64,000 bases of DNA from NCBI GenBank assembly GCA_015039365.1, contig WION01000164.1, forward strand, positions 1-64,000, written 5' to 3'. The number at the start of each line of letters is the position of its first letter. The stretch's first letter is position 1. The stretch is from Amanita rubescens. Lineage: Eukaryota > Basidiomycota > Agaricomycetes > Agaricales > Amanitaceae. A model generated the notes under the pieces. The model made no database searches. It was not told the DNA's origin and worked only from the letters and a program-made list of their open reading frames with translations. The position numbers were made by a program, and so were the translations under genes. Shown here one piece after another: positions 48,270 through 60,695 of this stretch.

Positions 48270-49345
48270 TCTACCTGGATATCGGACAACTTACAACTTT
48301 AATATGGTATAGTTTTAGTTTTTTTAGTTCTTTCCTTACATCGCACGACAGAAGAGAGAAGAAACCTTTTGTGATAGATGAGGGGGTATATGTACAAAAC
48401 AAATGGGATATATGTAACGCATGTATATATGTCTCTTCTGTCTGTCTTTTTAGGAAATGTATGGAATATGTGCACAACAACCCCATCCGCTTATGAACTG
48501 CCCTGCATTCCGCCGGATGGACAAAACAACGCTAACCTCTGAGCCTATGTAACAGAATACAGCAGCGAGAAAGAAAGAAAGAAAGAAAAATGCTTGCTCC
48601 GAGTGTTTTTTTCTCCAAAACGCGGAAGCGGGTAACCGTTCGCTCGCTTCGTCCAAGGTGTGTTCTCTAAAGATATGAACAAGGGGAAGAAGGGGAGGGG
48701 AGGGTGATAATCAAGTCCAAGAGGGCATATATAAATCCGTTTTGCGTCGGGTGGTGGATTGGTTGGGTTTCTTTGGTTTGAACTTCTCGCTATCGTATAC
48801 CGCCGTTTTTTTCTTTTCGTCGTTGTTCTTGTTTCGCTTTTATTTCGAGAGACGAGAGATAAGAAGAAGAAAAGTCCAAGTTTTCAGCCAAAAAAAAGGG
48901 GGACAAAAGGGGAGGAAGAGGGAAGAGGAGGGGGCACTGTACAGGGGCGGATGTGTATATATAAATGCATGTAGACGTGAAATGTGCGCTTGATTGTAAG
49001 AAAAACAATATGCGTCGGGAATATCAAATGACAAGTGTGCATGCAGATTTTGTATCGATGAAGCAGTGATGTGGGGTATCAGTATCGAACAAAACATCAA
49101 CAAAGAAAGAAATGGGAGATAAATGCACACGGCAAGGAGGTAGAGGAGATAGCGCACGGGAAGGAGATCATGAATGGAACGAGGTTAGACTGAGGAAACG
49201 AGCAAACGGTTACCGAATGGCCAACCATGAAGGGAGAACTCGAGGGACAGGACCAAGGGGGAGAATCGCGCGCTGCCAGGTGCGGGTCGCCATCCACCTA
49301 TCGCTCGCTTCCTCGCTCGCGGCAAACACGAAGCACGACGCAGTT
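48270..49345. other. Convergent 3' intergenic region with simple repeats
   Basis: About 1.08 kb between two convergent stops, probably both 3' UTRs. It holds a GAAA microsatellite at about 48,567-48,590 ('gagaaagaaagaaagaaag') and purine-rich stretches at 48,850-48,945. Small frames here are low-complexity and unsupported. Confidence 0.5.
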
Positions 49346-51920
49346 TCATCGCGTCTCTGGCAGACTCGGAACGCTCAACATCGCCGGAACCCCAACGTTC
49401 CCGTTCACACCTAGCGAGCCAACACCAACGTTGACACCTAGACCACCGAGACCACCTGTGATACCACCCCTGGTCATCGTCCCAATATTCGGCACTCCCC
49501 TCGGCCCCGCAAGCCCGCTGCCGCTCCTCGGTCGGCCGATAATCCCGTTTAGCCCTCCTGAAGCACTACCAGGACCACCAGGACCGCTGGCACCTCCACC
49601 CCACGACGCCAATCCGCTAAAACCGTACCCGAGCGGGGCACTATCGCTCCTCGCGCGGCTACCAGCGGCCTTTTTGCCATTCACCACCCCTACACCGAGT
49701 CCCACCCCGACACCGTGTTGCACACCTGGCACGCCATGCTGCACCCCTACTACACCATGTTGAACACCATGTTGAACACCGTGCTGCTGCACGCCGACCA
49801 CCATTCCGGGGGGACCACCGCTTCCAGGTGAAGACAAATTAGACGACGGAAGCGGGGAGAGCGAATCCGTGCTGCCGTTCATGCCCGCGAGACCGATACC
49901 TATACCTATACCCAAACCCATCCCTTCGTCCGTAGACAACCTCTGTCGTTTCGTGCTCCCTCGGCCATTAGGAGAGTGATCCCCGGGACCGCCACCACCC
50001 GATCCAGGTCCAGGTCCAGCAGACCCACCACACCCAGATACCGAAACCGATCCAGCACCACCTGGCCCTCCCCCACCAGACGTCACTCCGCCCGCGTTCG
50101 AGGTGACGTTGACGTTCCCGGTTCCGCTTCCATTGGGATTTCCGTTCCCGTTCCCGTTCCCGTGTCCGTGTCCGTGTCCATGTCCATGTCCATGTCCGTG
50201 TCCGTGGTGGTGTCCGTTACCGCCCCCGTTACCGTTGCCACCTCCGTTTCCATTTCCATTTGAGGGCGCGCCACCGTTCACAGTGGCGTTGGTGCCGTTA
50301 ACGATGTTACCTCCGTTTCCGTTTGCGGTGTTGGGTCCGGTCCCACTCGGGGGTGCACCTCCGTCGTCGAATAGATCTATTGACATGGACCTGGGTGACG
50401 ATGGTTGGAGAGGGGTCGAGGAAGCGGATAGGTTATCGGTTCCCGCATTCGTCCCTGATGTACCGTTACGTGAAAATGAGATGTGTTGAATTGATTGTTG
50501 GCGTGAAAGGTGCCCGTGGCTATGATTGTGGCTGTGAGTGTGAGTGTGATTGTGATTGTGATTATGACCATAGTGTGAATGTGAATGGCCATGGCCATGC
50601 TGTGAGTGCAGCGGAAGTGGAAAGTCGGTAGCTGTAGGACTCGAGCTAGGCGTGCTGACGTTCATCGCCCGACCTGTCAGATTGCTGATGGACAAGGGAG
50701 GCGGAAAACGGGAAGACGTCGGAGAAGTTACGTAAATGTTCGGATTCTCAATGTCGACCAAGTCAGTGGGGAACGGGGGTACTAAGGCCGAACCAGTCAG
50801 TGTTGTCCACGGAAAACAAGTGAAAAAAGCGATGCTCACACCCTCCAGGCAGATTCTTCCCGACAACGTCCCACAATCGACCCACTAGACCAATGAGCCG
50901 CTCTGTTCGCCGGCGTTCAGCAGTGAGTTGTTCCCATACTCTGTGATTTTCGTCTCTGAGTGAGTTAAGCTGAGCTACAACTTCACCCGGAAGTTCGACG
51001 CGGTGTTTTACGCCTGGGTCTGGCTCCAAAGCCTTTCTCTTGATTTCGTCCAGCAGATCAGGGCGGCCTCGGAGAAACTTGGGATGGGAAAACTCCCACG
51101 TCTGGGCATCCGTTGAGGTCCGTTGCGCACGCGGGGTCTACGTTGGGGGGGCGGTTAGCTATCATAGGCGGGGTAGGGTGGGATCATTAACCCTGTTTAT
51201 TTTGTGGAAGCCGTACATGTTCAGTTGCCTCACGAAACTTGAAAACTGAAATGATAACCAATCGTCAGAAACAAAAAAAAGTCAGCCAAGAAGGCATACG
51301 TTATTGTGTTTGAAGTGCGACCCTAGGATGCTGCGGCTGAACTCGCCAACGTTTGAGACGACGAAAGAGGTCCCGAGTTCCGTCCAGGAGATGAAGTGCT
51401 GAGATTTGGGGTCATTGATCATTCTGAGGAGTTTTTCGTCAAAATGGAAGGAAGAACGGGAGAAGAAGGGTTGAACTTACTGGTATAACTTGGTTACGAA
51501 GTTGTTGGTGCCCATGGGTTTGCCGAGGACGTTAATTCCTGCACTAGGCATGGTAGATGTAGAACTTGAGTTGGGCACAGATGACTGCGGGCGCTGTTCG
51601 TCGCTGCCGCTGCCGTTTCCGTCTGCGTAACCAGAGTGAGGCATCTCCTCACTTGCGTAACTGCCCGCATCCACGTCGTAGTCGACAAGACCTGCCGAAT
51701 TGGTAGAAAATGATCTTTTTCTGCGTGAAGTGGGTGGGCGGTCGTCGTAGGAAGCGGTGTCGAATTGAAACGACTGATGGATTGACCCGGTGAAGGGGGG
51801 ACTGATGGGGGTAGTGGGTGAGAGAGCGGCAGGAGAAGTAACGGAAAGTGAGGAGAGGTTAAGTGAGAGATTTGGCTGGTATGGCTGCTGCCACTGAGTC
51901 TGGTAGTGGGAAGCATCCAT
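49346..51920 (-). CDS. HSF-type transcription factor
   Basis: Exons 51920-51481, 51423-51300, 51245-51192, 51137-50840 and 50782-49346, all in frame. After a Ser/Pro/Thr-rich N-terminus comes a heat-shock-factor DNA-binding domain: F-V-T-K-L-Y-Q-M-I-N-D, then F-I-S-W, F-V-V-S-N-V-G-E-F, F-K-H-N-N-F-S-S-F-V-R-Q-L-N-M-Y-G-F-H-K-I, and W-E-F-S-H-P-K-F-L-R-G-R. A heptad region follows (V-V-A-Q-L-N-S-L-R-D-E-N-H-R-V-W-E-Q-L), suited to trimerisation. The long tail is disordered, with a His-rich zigzag (G-H-G-H-S-H-S-H-Y-G-H-N-H), Gly/Asn repeats and V-Q-H-G-V repeats. It would act in the nucleus on heat-shock-element-like DNA. Which HSF subfamily cannot be told from this. Confidence 0.85.
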
Positions 51921-52104
51921 GGAGAGCCAGGCGTCGCTGCGGCTTTTAGGAGTTCAATGTCGGATGACCCTATCGGGCAGCACACCGCTGGGAGTTTCAT
52001 CCCGCATGTGACCGTGTGCGTCCCATTTCGGTACACGCATCACTCAACCACGATATACGGACATGATTATACAACAAAGGACGGCATATTGGTATCGGAT
52101 GAAA

Positions 52105-52212
52105 AGGCATGTAGCAAAATTAAAAAACTGTGATTGCTGAGTAGGGGTTCCCTAAATGCAAGTATTGGTATTGTCACTAGCACCGTGTTCATTACTGCCA
52201 AAGGACATACCA
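52105..52212. repeat. 3' flank shared by microexon genes 2 and 3
   Basis: 'aaaaggcatgtagcaaaatt' and the following about 100 bp recur at about 60,585-60,695, immediately beyond the stop codon of gene 3. The duplication that made genes 2 and 3 therefore ends here. Confidence 0.8.
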
Positions 52213-55200
52213 TTAAATGAAGTCAATGACCAGTTTGTAGAGGAATGAAACCAAGGCTTCATTGTTATCTTCAGAAGGCATTGACTCTGATGTGATTTGA
52301 GTTTGGATCCTCTCCACATAGTCTTGTTGAGTCTTGAATTGGTCCAAAGCCTCCATGAATGATTCCAAAATTGGCTTGTTGATCCAAAATGATAGCTTTG
52401 CAATTATGACAATTGCTTGAACTTCATATTAGCATATATGTAGAGTGAAAGAATGGTATACTATATTACCAGCTAAGACTTGGCAGGCTGTAGGCTTATT
52501 ACAGCAAATCAATTATTCATCAATGGGAAAAACACAGCACGTACAGTTACTGAAAATTCTCCTGGTTGGTCTCCAAACAAGGAGAAAAGTTCAGGCTGAC
52601 TATAAGAAAGAGGAAATTTCCAATGTAATGCTGGACTTACACACTGTGTTAATTAATATTGAGATTAAAATATTCTGCAACTTGACAACACTCACCTGAA
52701 AAGCCAGGAAAATCAAGGGTGTCAGGTGCAGTACATTCCAAGAGCCTCTCACAATCTATGGATGACAGTAAAATTAGAGAAAGCAACAATGGTCTAAGAC
52801 TACTCTGTTCTCACTTTCTGTAATGTTAATCAAGGACATGGATGAATTGGGATGTGTTGGAATTTCAGAAAATTGAGGCATTTCACACACTTCCTATGGG
52901 TAATGTCAAGTGCCTCCTTGAAAGAAGGTTTAATATTACTTACATCCTGTTGGTCATAAATTAGATAGTACCATCATGCTTTCATAAATTTGAACAATAC
53001 CACTCACTGCCTGAAGATTGTGGGGTGATGGGGACTACTTTTCAGAAAAGTGTACTGTCACTCACTGCCTATAGGTCATTGGGAAAACACATTGGTCACT
53101 GTATTGTTGAAAATGTGCAACATATTCCTCACAGCCTGTTTATGGTTATAAAAGCTATAAAAAGGACATTGTTCAGAAAATGGGCAAGTTACATTACTCA
53201 CTTTCTGTTTATCATGGCAGAAAACATGATGAAATTGGCTTTCAGAACAATAGAAGATGGTGCTCACATCCTGATAGTCAAGATTGCGATAAGTTTCACA
53301 AAAGTGTCTAATGTCACTCACTGCCTGCAAGTTTATTATGCATGACATAAATAGTCTTTTCAAATACTCATATGCAATACCACTCACAAGCTGTTCATCA
53401 TAGGAGAATATGTGATGCAACTACTTCAGCAAAGTGTGGAGAATGACTTACTTCCTGCTCATCAAGGAAGATATAGTTTTTGTGTGGCAACTAGTAGTAT
53501 CACTCACTTCCTATAATAGGTTATAGTAAGGGATGAAGTACACTCTCAGATGACTTTGCAATATGACTTACATGCTGTTGACCATAAGATTTGGTGACAT
53601 CACTGTTTAGAACATTGGTTACTCACTTGCTGTTGGTCATAAGAGGAGATGTGATGAAACACTGTTTCATGAAACTTGCAATGGCCTCACCTTCTGTTAA
53701 TTAATTATAAAAGAAAGATATGATGAGATAACATCTCAGGAAATGAGGAATGACATTCACTCTCTGTTGATAGAAGGTGAAGAAGTGATTTACATGAGAC
53801 AGATTTTGCAACAATTGCTCACTAGCTGTAATGATCCACACATAGGAAATATGTGATGAGATAACTTGTGAAAACATTTGCAACATCACTGACTTCCTGT
53901 CAATCAGGAAAAGATGATGAGACAACCTTGCAAAAAAGAACAAGATGTGATGTCACTCACTTCCTATTGATCAAGGGAGAGATGAAGCAGGTTTCAAGAG
54001 TTGAAATGTTTCTCACATCCTATAAGTCACAGTAGAATATGTGATGAGATAGATTCCCAGGGATTTGTGCAATGCTCTACCCACATACTATCAGTCACAT
54101 AAGAAAGTATGAGGCAGCTGCTTGAAAAAAGATGACATGTTACTCACTTCCTGTTGATTGCATAATATAATCAGATTGCATTTCAGAAATGCACAATGTC
54201 ACTTACTTGCTGTTGGTCATAGGCGCTTGAATCTGATTACATTACTGAGAAATGGTAGATTGTCACTCACTCGCTTTTCATCACAATAAGGATAGGATGC
54301 AACTGTTTATCCAAAATTTGCAATGTCACTCACATCCTATTAATCATTTGAAAAACAGAATGAGATTGCAGTTTGCAATATCACTCACCCACTATGGGTC
54401 ATACATAAGCAAGACTGCATTTCACAATGTGTAATCATACTCACTGCCTGTTAGAATATATCATGAAGAGATTGGCTCTCAAGGATATATTACTCACTCC
54501 CTGTTCAAGGGAAAATCAGAAAACTGTTTTCCAGAGAGCCACATAGTTTCACTTACATACTGTTGTTCATACTATGTGTATCAGATTTGACTAGGCAAGC
54601 ACTTGACTCACAATCTGTTGCTCACATGATTTTATGACAAAATAATGTATTATGACTCACTTTCTATTGGAAATGATGGTTCTATGAGATGTAATCAAGA
54701 TGGTCAAACATGTTGTAGTCTTACTTGCTGTCAAGGGCTCAATTATCATGATGAAACTAATAGAAAAATGAAGACACTTGCTTTTCTCTTCTGTGACTGT
54801 TGATTGTGATGTGAGGAGTACCATTTCAACCTTGCAAGCAAGTGTAAATGCTACTTACACTCTATTTGTTGTGCAAAGAGATGTGACACAACTGTGCATT
54901 GATGTAGTTTCAACTTACTTCCTGCAAAAGAATGATGTGATGAAGCTGTCATATAGTTAACACCAAAATGATGCTTACAAACTGCACATCATAAAATTGG
55001 AGGCATAAGACTGCCAGGTTCTTTAAAATTAAGGTTCTCACAAACTGTTGCTCACAACTCAAAATTGCACATTTGAAGATGGTAAGTTACCCACTTCCTA
55101 ATGATCATATTGCAAGATGTGGTGTGATTGCTGAAAGAGGAAAGATCAAATGGCTCACTCTCTGCATGATGTGGGGATGTGATGAGTTTTCCAATCATAA

Positions 55201-57451
55201 AAAGAGTGTGGTGTCAGTGTGTCACACACCTCCTAAGTTAATCATGGAATAGGAAGCAACAGTGAGTCTTGCTGTCAAGGAAATCTCACTAACTTTCTAT
55301 TGATTTCAGGATGAGTATATGCATGTCCTGAGATTGTTTCAGAAGAAATGTAACCCACATCCTAGTTGCAAGGTGATAATCATGAGACATCCATGAAGAT
55401 ATGGAAGTCACTACTTACTGCCTGTTGTTGCACAACAAAATAATTAAATTGTATAATTGGGGAAATAATGACTGTATCATTCACTTGCTGTTCACAGGAT
55501 GAAAGGATTAGGAGAGCTGTCACTCAGATAAAAATATAATGTACCAACTTTCTGTTGTTCACTGAATCAGGTCATACATAAATAAATTGTAATGTCACTC
55601 ACTTTCTGCAGGCAAGAGGATTCAATTTCATGTAATTAAAATGGTAATAAAATGCTGCTCACTGCCTGATGATTTTTCAGTGTAATATGATTGAACGACA
55701 TACAAAGCAAAGCAACTCACATCCTGTTTGTCATACAATGAAGGATAAGTTGTTGCCATAAATTGAGGATTGTTACCCACTGCCTGTTGAGAATGTTACA
55801 AGTTTGTTAAGCAGTAAATCATGGATCATTCACAAACTGTTGGCCATCAGACAAACCATGTCAAATGTATGCTGTTTCATTTGTATTTACCCACTTTGAT
55901 CCCTATTATTCAATTTTGTTGCAAAGTGAAAATATAACTTACTTTTATTTCATTTGAGGAAGCCTGAAGTATGGATAACCAAATTGCCATAAAAATGGAT
56001 TGAATAAACTGACAATCTGCTGCATAAGGTGTTTTTCAAGATAGCTGTAATTTTATAGAAATGACACTGACATTTCTATCCACCTGCTCTCAATTGAGTT
56101 TTCAACTACATAAGTACTATTTGCAAAACATGCATACCCAGAAATGTGGGAATTTAGTGATAACCTCAACAATGATGGTATTCCATGCAGTAATGTCATC
56201 AAGCACATGTCTGAGAAACATAAATATTCAGAAAACATATTATACATAAGTGATCCTCACTGAATTGCAGATTTAACACAGAGATCCAGATTATTCATCT
56301 GTGTTGAAACAAAAAGCTGGTGGATAATGTCATCATCAATTGCATCAGCAGTTGTCTGGGTCAATTCAGGACAGTTCTGCTCTGGTAAATCCATGTCTAT
56401 TGAACAGCATTATTGCTATTTGGGGAAAGAAATTTTGTTATTCTGACCTTCCAATCTCACATATCCATTGGGAGGGTATTGAGCATTTAATACTTTGGGA
56501 AGATAAACAGTCTGGAAAGTAGTTTCAGCATTCTCCCGGGCCTTACCCCACTTATCTTCAATCTCAACATCCAGCAAATTGACATATTCATTGATTATTT
56601 GACCATCAAATTTGGTGAATACAGCTACCAAAGGAACTATAAAAATGCAAGTTGTTGGTCAGCACATGTCTTGCAGAAAGGAGGTATGAAAAAAAAACCA
56701 ATTGAAGGCATCCTACCCAAACAAACATTGTGAGAGATAAATATCTCAGGACCTACCTTTGCCAGTCCCCCTGCTAAAGAACTCAAGCTCTGTAGGTAAA
56801 ATGGGTCGAGGACTGTCCATTGGTATGCAATACCTACAAGAGGCTTGGTCAGCTAGTTTTATATACCGTAGCCAAAGCCAAAAATACCAAATTGCATGCA
56901 ACTGATTTTTCAGCTCAGTTTCTGCAGCTTTCTTTCCAATAAATTCCCAAGCCATCTCCAATTCCTCAGTTGCACCAGACTCAAAACCCTGAGAATCATG
57001 GAAGATAAAGTTGCTTCCATTGTATGTAATTTGATGCTCAATGTCATGTATTCCTCTCTGCCATCATTAAATATGTTTGATTTATGTATCATCATTGAGT
57101 TTACCTCAACTGATGGAATCAAATGAGTCTTGGAAGGTACCATTTGATTACCTATAAGGAATTATATAGTTGAAAGAGAATAAGGAAGAGCATGATTCCT
57201 CACCATCCTTGCCATATATAACAGGCTTTGTTCCCTTGGCTACAATACAAACCTTCTCCAAGATGGTTGTCTTGCCTGCATTAGCCCTTCCTATGACCAG
57301 AATACGAAAGTATGGGCATTTGTATTGTTCCCTAAGGCCTGCAATATCTGCATTAGATATTCACAGGTCACATGTCAGTATTGTGTCAGTGCTGTCAAGA
57401 TACATATTTTGACATACCAATTGGTGATGTAATACTAGTAATGTTTTCCAT
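52213..57451 (-). CDS. G-domain GTPase with single-codon exon array (microexon gene 2)
   Basis: Head exons on the minus strand: 57451-57418, 57347-57205, 57151-57105, 57057-56888, 56833-56757, 56636-56448, 56396-56261, 56210-56138 and probably 56083-56072. Six of these have exactly the same length as in gene 1 (34, 47, 170, 77, 136 and 73 bases). Motifs: G-R-A-N-A-G-K-T-T, D-S-Q-G, T-K-F-D. The array follows (56,016 to 52,641). Tail exons encode P-E-L-F-S-L-F-G-D-Q, then C-Q-V-L-A, then an exon 52421-52213 with A-K-L-S-F-W-I-N-K-P. Here the last two exons join in frame (G plus TT gives Val), so this copy reads through to the stop at 52,213. It is the best candidate for a functional gene of the three. 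Confidence 0.8.
52641..56016 (-). other. Single-codon exon array of gene 2 (52 triplet exons)
   Basis: Seen on the plus strand as 'actcac', three bases, 'ctgttg' every 60 bp or so, which is the reverse of AG, codon, GTGAGT. It starts with ATT (56016-56014) and ends with TGT (52643-52641). It contains the 15-base exon 54796-54782 (S-Q-K-R-K, donor GC) and a 21-base exon at about 55,945 (A-S-S-N-E-I-K). Decoded core: A-D-K-E-R-E-F-F-E-S before the 15-base exon and Q-K-I-Y-G-A-W-D-R-Q-E-Y after it. Acceptor and donor touch with no exon base at 52,695/52,696. No stop triplet. Relative to gene 3 two units are missing near 53,180, which removes exactly two residues. Confidence 0.8.
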
Positions 57452-58380
57452 TGGTGCCAGAATACCAATAGTTTTAGAGACAGAGGTCAGAAATGCAATA
57501 GCAGTGTTTATCTTGAGAACTGAGTGCAATAATTGTAGACCTGTTAAGTGGTGGGGCAATCATTATGTGTGAGACTTAAAAGATCAACATGTTTGCACAG
57601 CTGGATTGGTCCTTACTTGAGTGGGCAGAGCACTGGATAATTAAATGTCAGCGGATCAATCAGTTGAGATGGTAAACAAGGTGTTGAAAACCTTCAGAAG
57701 ATGAACACAATACTTACATGAAGCAGTAGCTGGACGGAGATTCAAGGCACGGTACTGTATTAGTACTTCGCCAGTCAGGCTCGTGGGATCAATTGGCAGT
57801 TGGGATGATGCTCACTGCCAGTTCAGGTGCAATAGATCTGTAATTTGAGGCAACACTGGCTGGTGAGTTGTAGGGAGGAGATCGATTCAGCGTGCTCGCA
57901 GTAAAGATGTTCCAGCTTTGATCGATTTGATCGTAGTACACATTTGTGGAAGCGGAGCCCAATTATTGGCTCCCGGCCATCATCTGAGCCGGACTCGGAA
58001 GCCCGGGCGCTCACTGCTGCCACAACTTCCACTCTATGGCCACTCTCTCAAATGCTCCACTGAGACGCCCACGTCGGAAACGAGTTGCCACGAGCTACCA
58101 TTCTCAGCTCCCTGCTACTATCTGTCGCGCTGCCCTCCGACATTGCAAGCACGCTGAGGTGAAGAAGCAACTTATCTCACGACGAAAGGGGCAAGCATTG
58201 GTAGATGTTGACTAACACCCATACGGAGAAGCAACGACTGTGAGAGATGGAGAACGAAATGCGAGACGCGTGAATCAATGCACGGCTCGCGTTCAGAATA
58301 GAAAACTAAAGAGTTCGCGTGAATGCTCGGCCTTCTGTATGTCGCAAATCAATTGTCATCCAACGATTATCTTTCTAGTT
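57452..58380. other. 5' region of microexon gene 2
   Basis: About 930 bp without a supported gene. The part nearest the gene (57,452-57,700) is CpG-poor like the gene; from about 57,730 CpGs are frequent. 'caattattggctccc' near 57,960 is a short inverted match to block X. Confidence 0.35.
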
Positions 58381-58770
58381 TATCTCTCAATGTCTTCGTT
58401 CCACCACTTCTCACACAGGAAGAGGTTCCCTGTACTTCCACGTAGGGTAAGTATTCTCCTCGTCGGTATCGGGAGATCGGAGTCGAAATGAATGATTAGA
58501 TGCTTCAACTTGGTTCCTGGGATGCTCTGTTTGCCCAGGCGCAGTACATCTCTGCTGAACGGTCGGAAGTGTGGGTCAACGTCGACTACTGACGCTTCTG
58601 CATTCGGGTTGCTGCATGAAGCCGCAATCAGACGGAAATGAAAGATCAATTGCTCGCGCTAAGCGATTCAAGTCAAATATTGGATCTTTCGGTGTCGCAT
58701 TCTCCTCTCGTGGTTTCATAAATCTGTATAACAACCGGCTCCAAGGCCTTTCGGCGGGTAAGACTTTCGA
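58381..58770 (+). pseudogene. Carboxylesterase relic, plus strand
   Basis: Scattered matches in order to the esterase exons: L-S-L-N-V-F-V-P-P (58,385), A-Q-A-Q-Y-I-S-A-E-R-S-E-V-W-V-N-V (about 58,537-58,587), K-S-N-I-G-S-F-G, and N-R-L-Q-G-L-S-A-G at about 58,735-58,760. The elbow G-L-S-A-G and A-E-R-S-E match module E6 best. A stop follows the V-N-V block and several frames are shifted. The orientation is opposite to the main array. Confidence 0.75.
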
Positions 58771-59065
58771 ACATCAACTACCTTTCAATTCTAACGGTGT
58801 GGTTTAGACCCACGTTCGATCCACCAAGGACCACATAGTAGAGCATCTTGCCTACTTGAAGGATAATATGCACCATTCCAATCCCTGGTACCCGCCACCG
58901 AATGAGGAGGAGACGATTTATTGATAAACGGTTCAGTGGCTCCGAGAGTACATCAACTTGAGGCAAAAGCTTGCAGTTGTCGAGCGGTGAAATGTCGTAA
59001 GTCTCTCCACATGCACGAACATACATACCACCCACTGAAGTGTCACTCGTTGATGAACAGATCGT

Positions 59066-60291
59066 AACAGTATTGTTGGAAAAGACTTTTTACCGCGCGG
59101 ACAAGGAATCGTGACGCGCAGGCCGCTCGTGCTTCAGCTCATGATCATCCATACGCCTATTTCGCCAGAACCCAATCCAACTGCTTCCCCATATACAGAG
59201 TGTGGGCAATTCCTCCACACGGACAAACGGTTTACGGACTTTAGCGAAGTGTGTAGAGAGATTGAGCAGGAGACGTACAGAGTCGCGGGTCAGAATAAAG
59301 GCATCAGCAAGCTACCAATACACTTTCGGATATACAGCCCGGATGTGTTGGACTTGACGTTGATGGACCTTCCTGGTTTGACAAAGGTACGGCACCATGC
59401 CATCGAGGTTTGAACTCTTCTCATTCCAGAATTCAGATTTGTCGGTGATCAACCAAGCGATATTGAACGGCAAATTAGAAACCCCGTTATCGAGTCCATT
59501 TCAAAACCGAACAGGTATTCTCGGCGCAATCCTGTTTTTAGCGCGTCTCATCGACCATAGCGTTGTCCTCTCCGTTTCTGCCGCAAATGTTGACCTTGCC
59601 AACTCAGATTCTCTCAAACTTGCCCGCACTGTTGACCCTCAAGGCCGAAGAACCATAGGCGTTCTTACCAAACTTAACCTCATGGACGCCGGTACCAACG
59701 CCCTTGACGTCCTCACTGGACGTGTTTACCCCCTCAAGCTTGGATTCATTGGTGTCGTTAACAGAAGCCAACAGGACATCAACGGAAAAAAGAGCTTGGG
59801 AGACGCTTTGGAAAGCGAAACTGAATTCTTTTGTAACCACCCTGCCTACCGGAATATTTCCCACAAAAACGGAACAAAATACTTGGCAAAGACGTTGAAT
59901 ATGGTGGGTATATACATTGTTTTGAAGGCGTAGTGTTGATGATTTGATTGAAAAGGTACTCATGAACCACATTTGCGACAAGTTGTCAGATATGAAGGCG
60001 CGTCTGAATACATTGATGGGACAGGCTCAGCAGGAGCTCAACTCATTTGGTGACAGTGCGACCATCTTTGGAGACAAGAATCAGGTATGTTGACTTGAGC
60101 ATCATTTAATGAATCCTACTCACCGACGATCTACAGCAAGGTTCCCTTGTTCTACGCCTCATGACACAGCTTGCGAGAGACTTGAAGACTTCATTTCTTC
60201 AATTGAAGGAACCAAAATTGATGTTTCAACCAAAGAACTCACTGGTGGTGCACGCATATACCACATTTTCCACGATGTTTTCATAATGTAA
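59066..60291 (+). pseudogene. Dynamin-related (Vps1-like) relic
   Basis: Blocks in order: [18 protein letters not shown] (59,085), L-M-D-L-P-G-L-T-K (G3 region), [11 protein letters not shown] (about 59,445), [34 protein letters not shown]. The P-loop exon is absent, the G4 motif T-K-L-D has become T-K-L-N, and extra bases at about 60,180 shift the frame before D-F-I-S-S-I-E-G. Nothing follows D-V-F. Dynamins are membrane-remodelling GTPases; this copy lacks the catalytic start and the whole stalk/GED part, so it is a dead fragment next to an esterase relic in the same orientation. Confidence 0.8.
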
Positions 60292-60584
60292 TTTAGATTG
60301 AAGACAATGCCCACACCACTGAATAGGAGACAGATGAATTAGTTTGTCCGTGTCGGAAGGTTGGGGGATAGAGCGGTTGGTACGGCAGTTATCTGGGCTT
60401 GGTGCTCAGGCTGGTAGTGGGAATCAAGAGCCAGGTGCTGGTGTGGCTCTTGGCCATGCACTGGCAGCAGAATGCGACACTGCACATGCCAATGTGTTGT
60501 GTAAGGCACCAGAGTCATTGAAGTTCACAACTGTATACAGACAATTTTTACATGAATGAGAAATTGGACATTATGGTACAACAA
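60292..60584. other. Spacer between dynamin relic and microexon gene 3
   Basis: About 290 bp. A 71-codon plus-strand open frame (60,344-60,559, with L-G-A-Q-A-G-S-G-N-Q-E-P) has no recognised homology within the window and is not called. Confidence 0.3.
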
Positions 60585-60695
60585 AAAAAGGCATGTAGCA
60601 AAATTGGAAAAACTGTGATTGGTGAGTAAGGTTTCCCTAAATGCATATTGGTATTGCCACTAGTATTGTGTTCATTGCTGCCAAAGAACATACCA

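Noticed and set aside
48742..49008. Several overlapping frames of 70-105 codons on both strands
   Set aside because: Purine-rich low-complexity sequence in a convergent 3' region; no splice or homology support.
52445..52699. Plus-strand open frame of 84 codons, repeated at 60,928-61,182
   Set aside because: It is the reverse of tail exons and introns of microexon genes 2 and 3; conserved only because those genes are duplicated.
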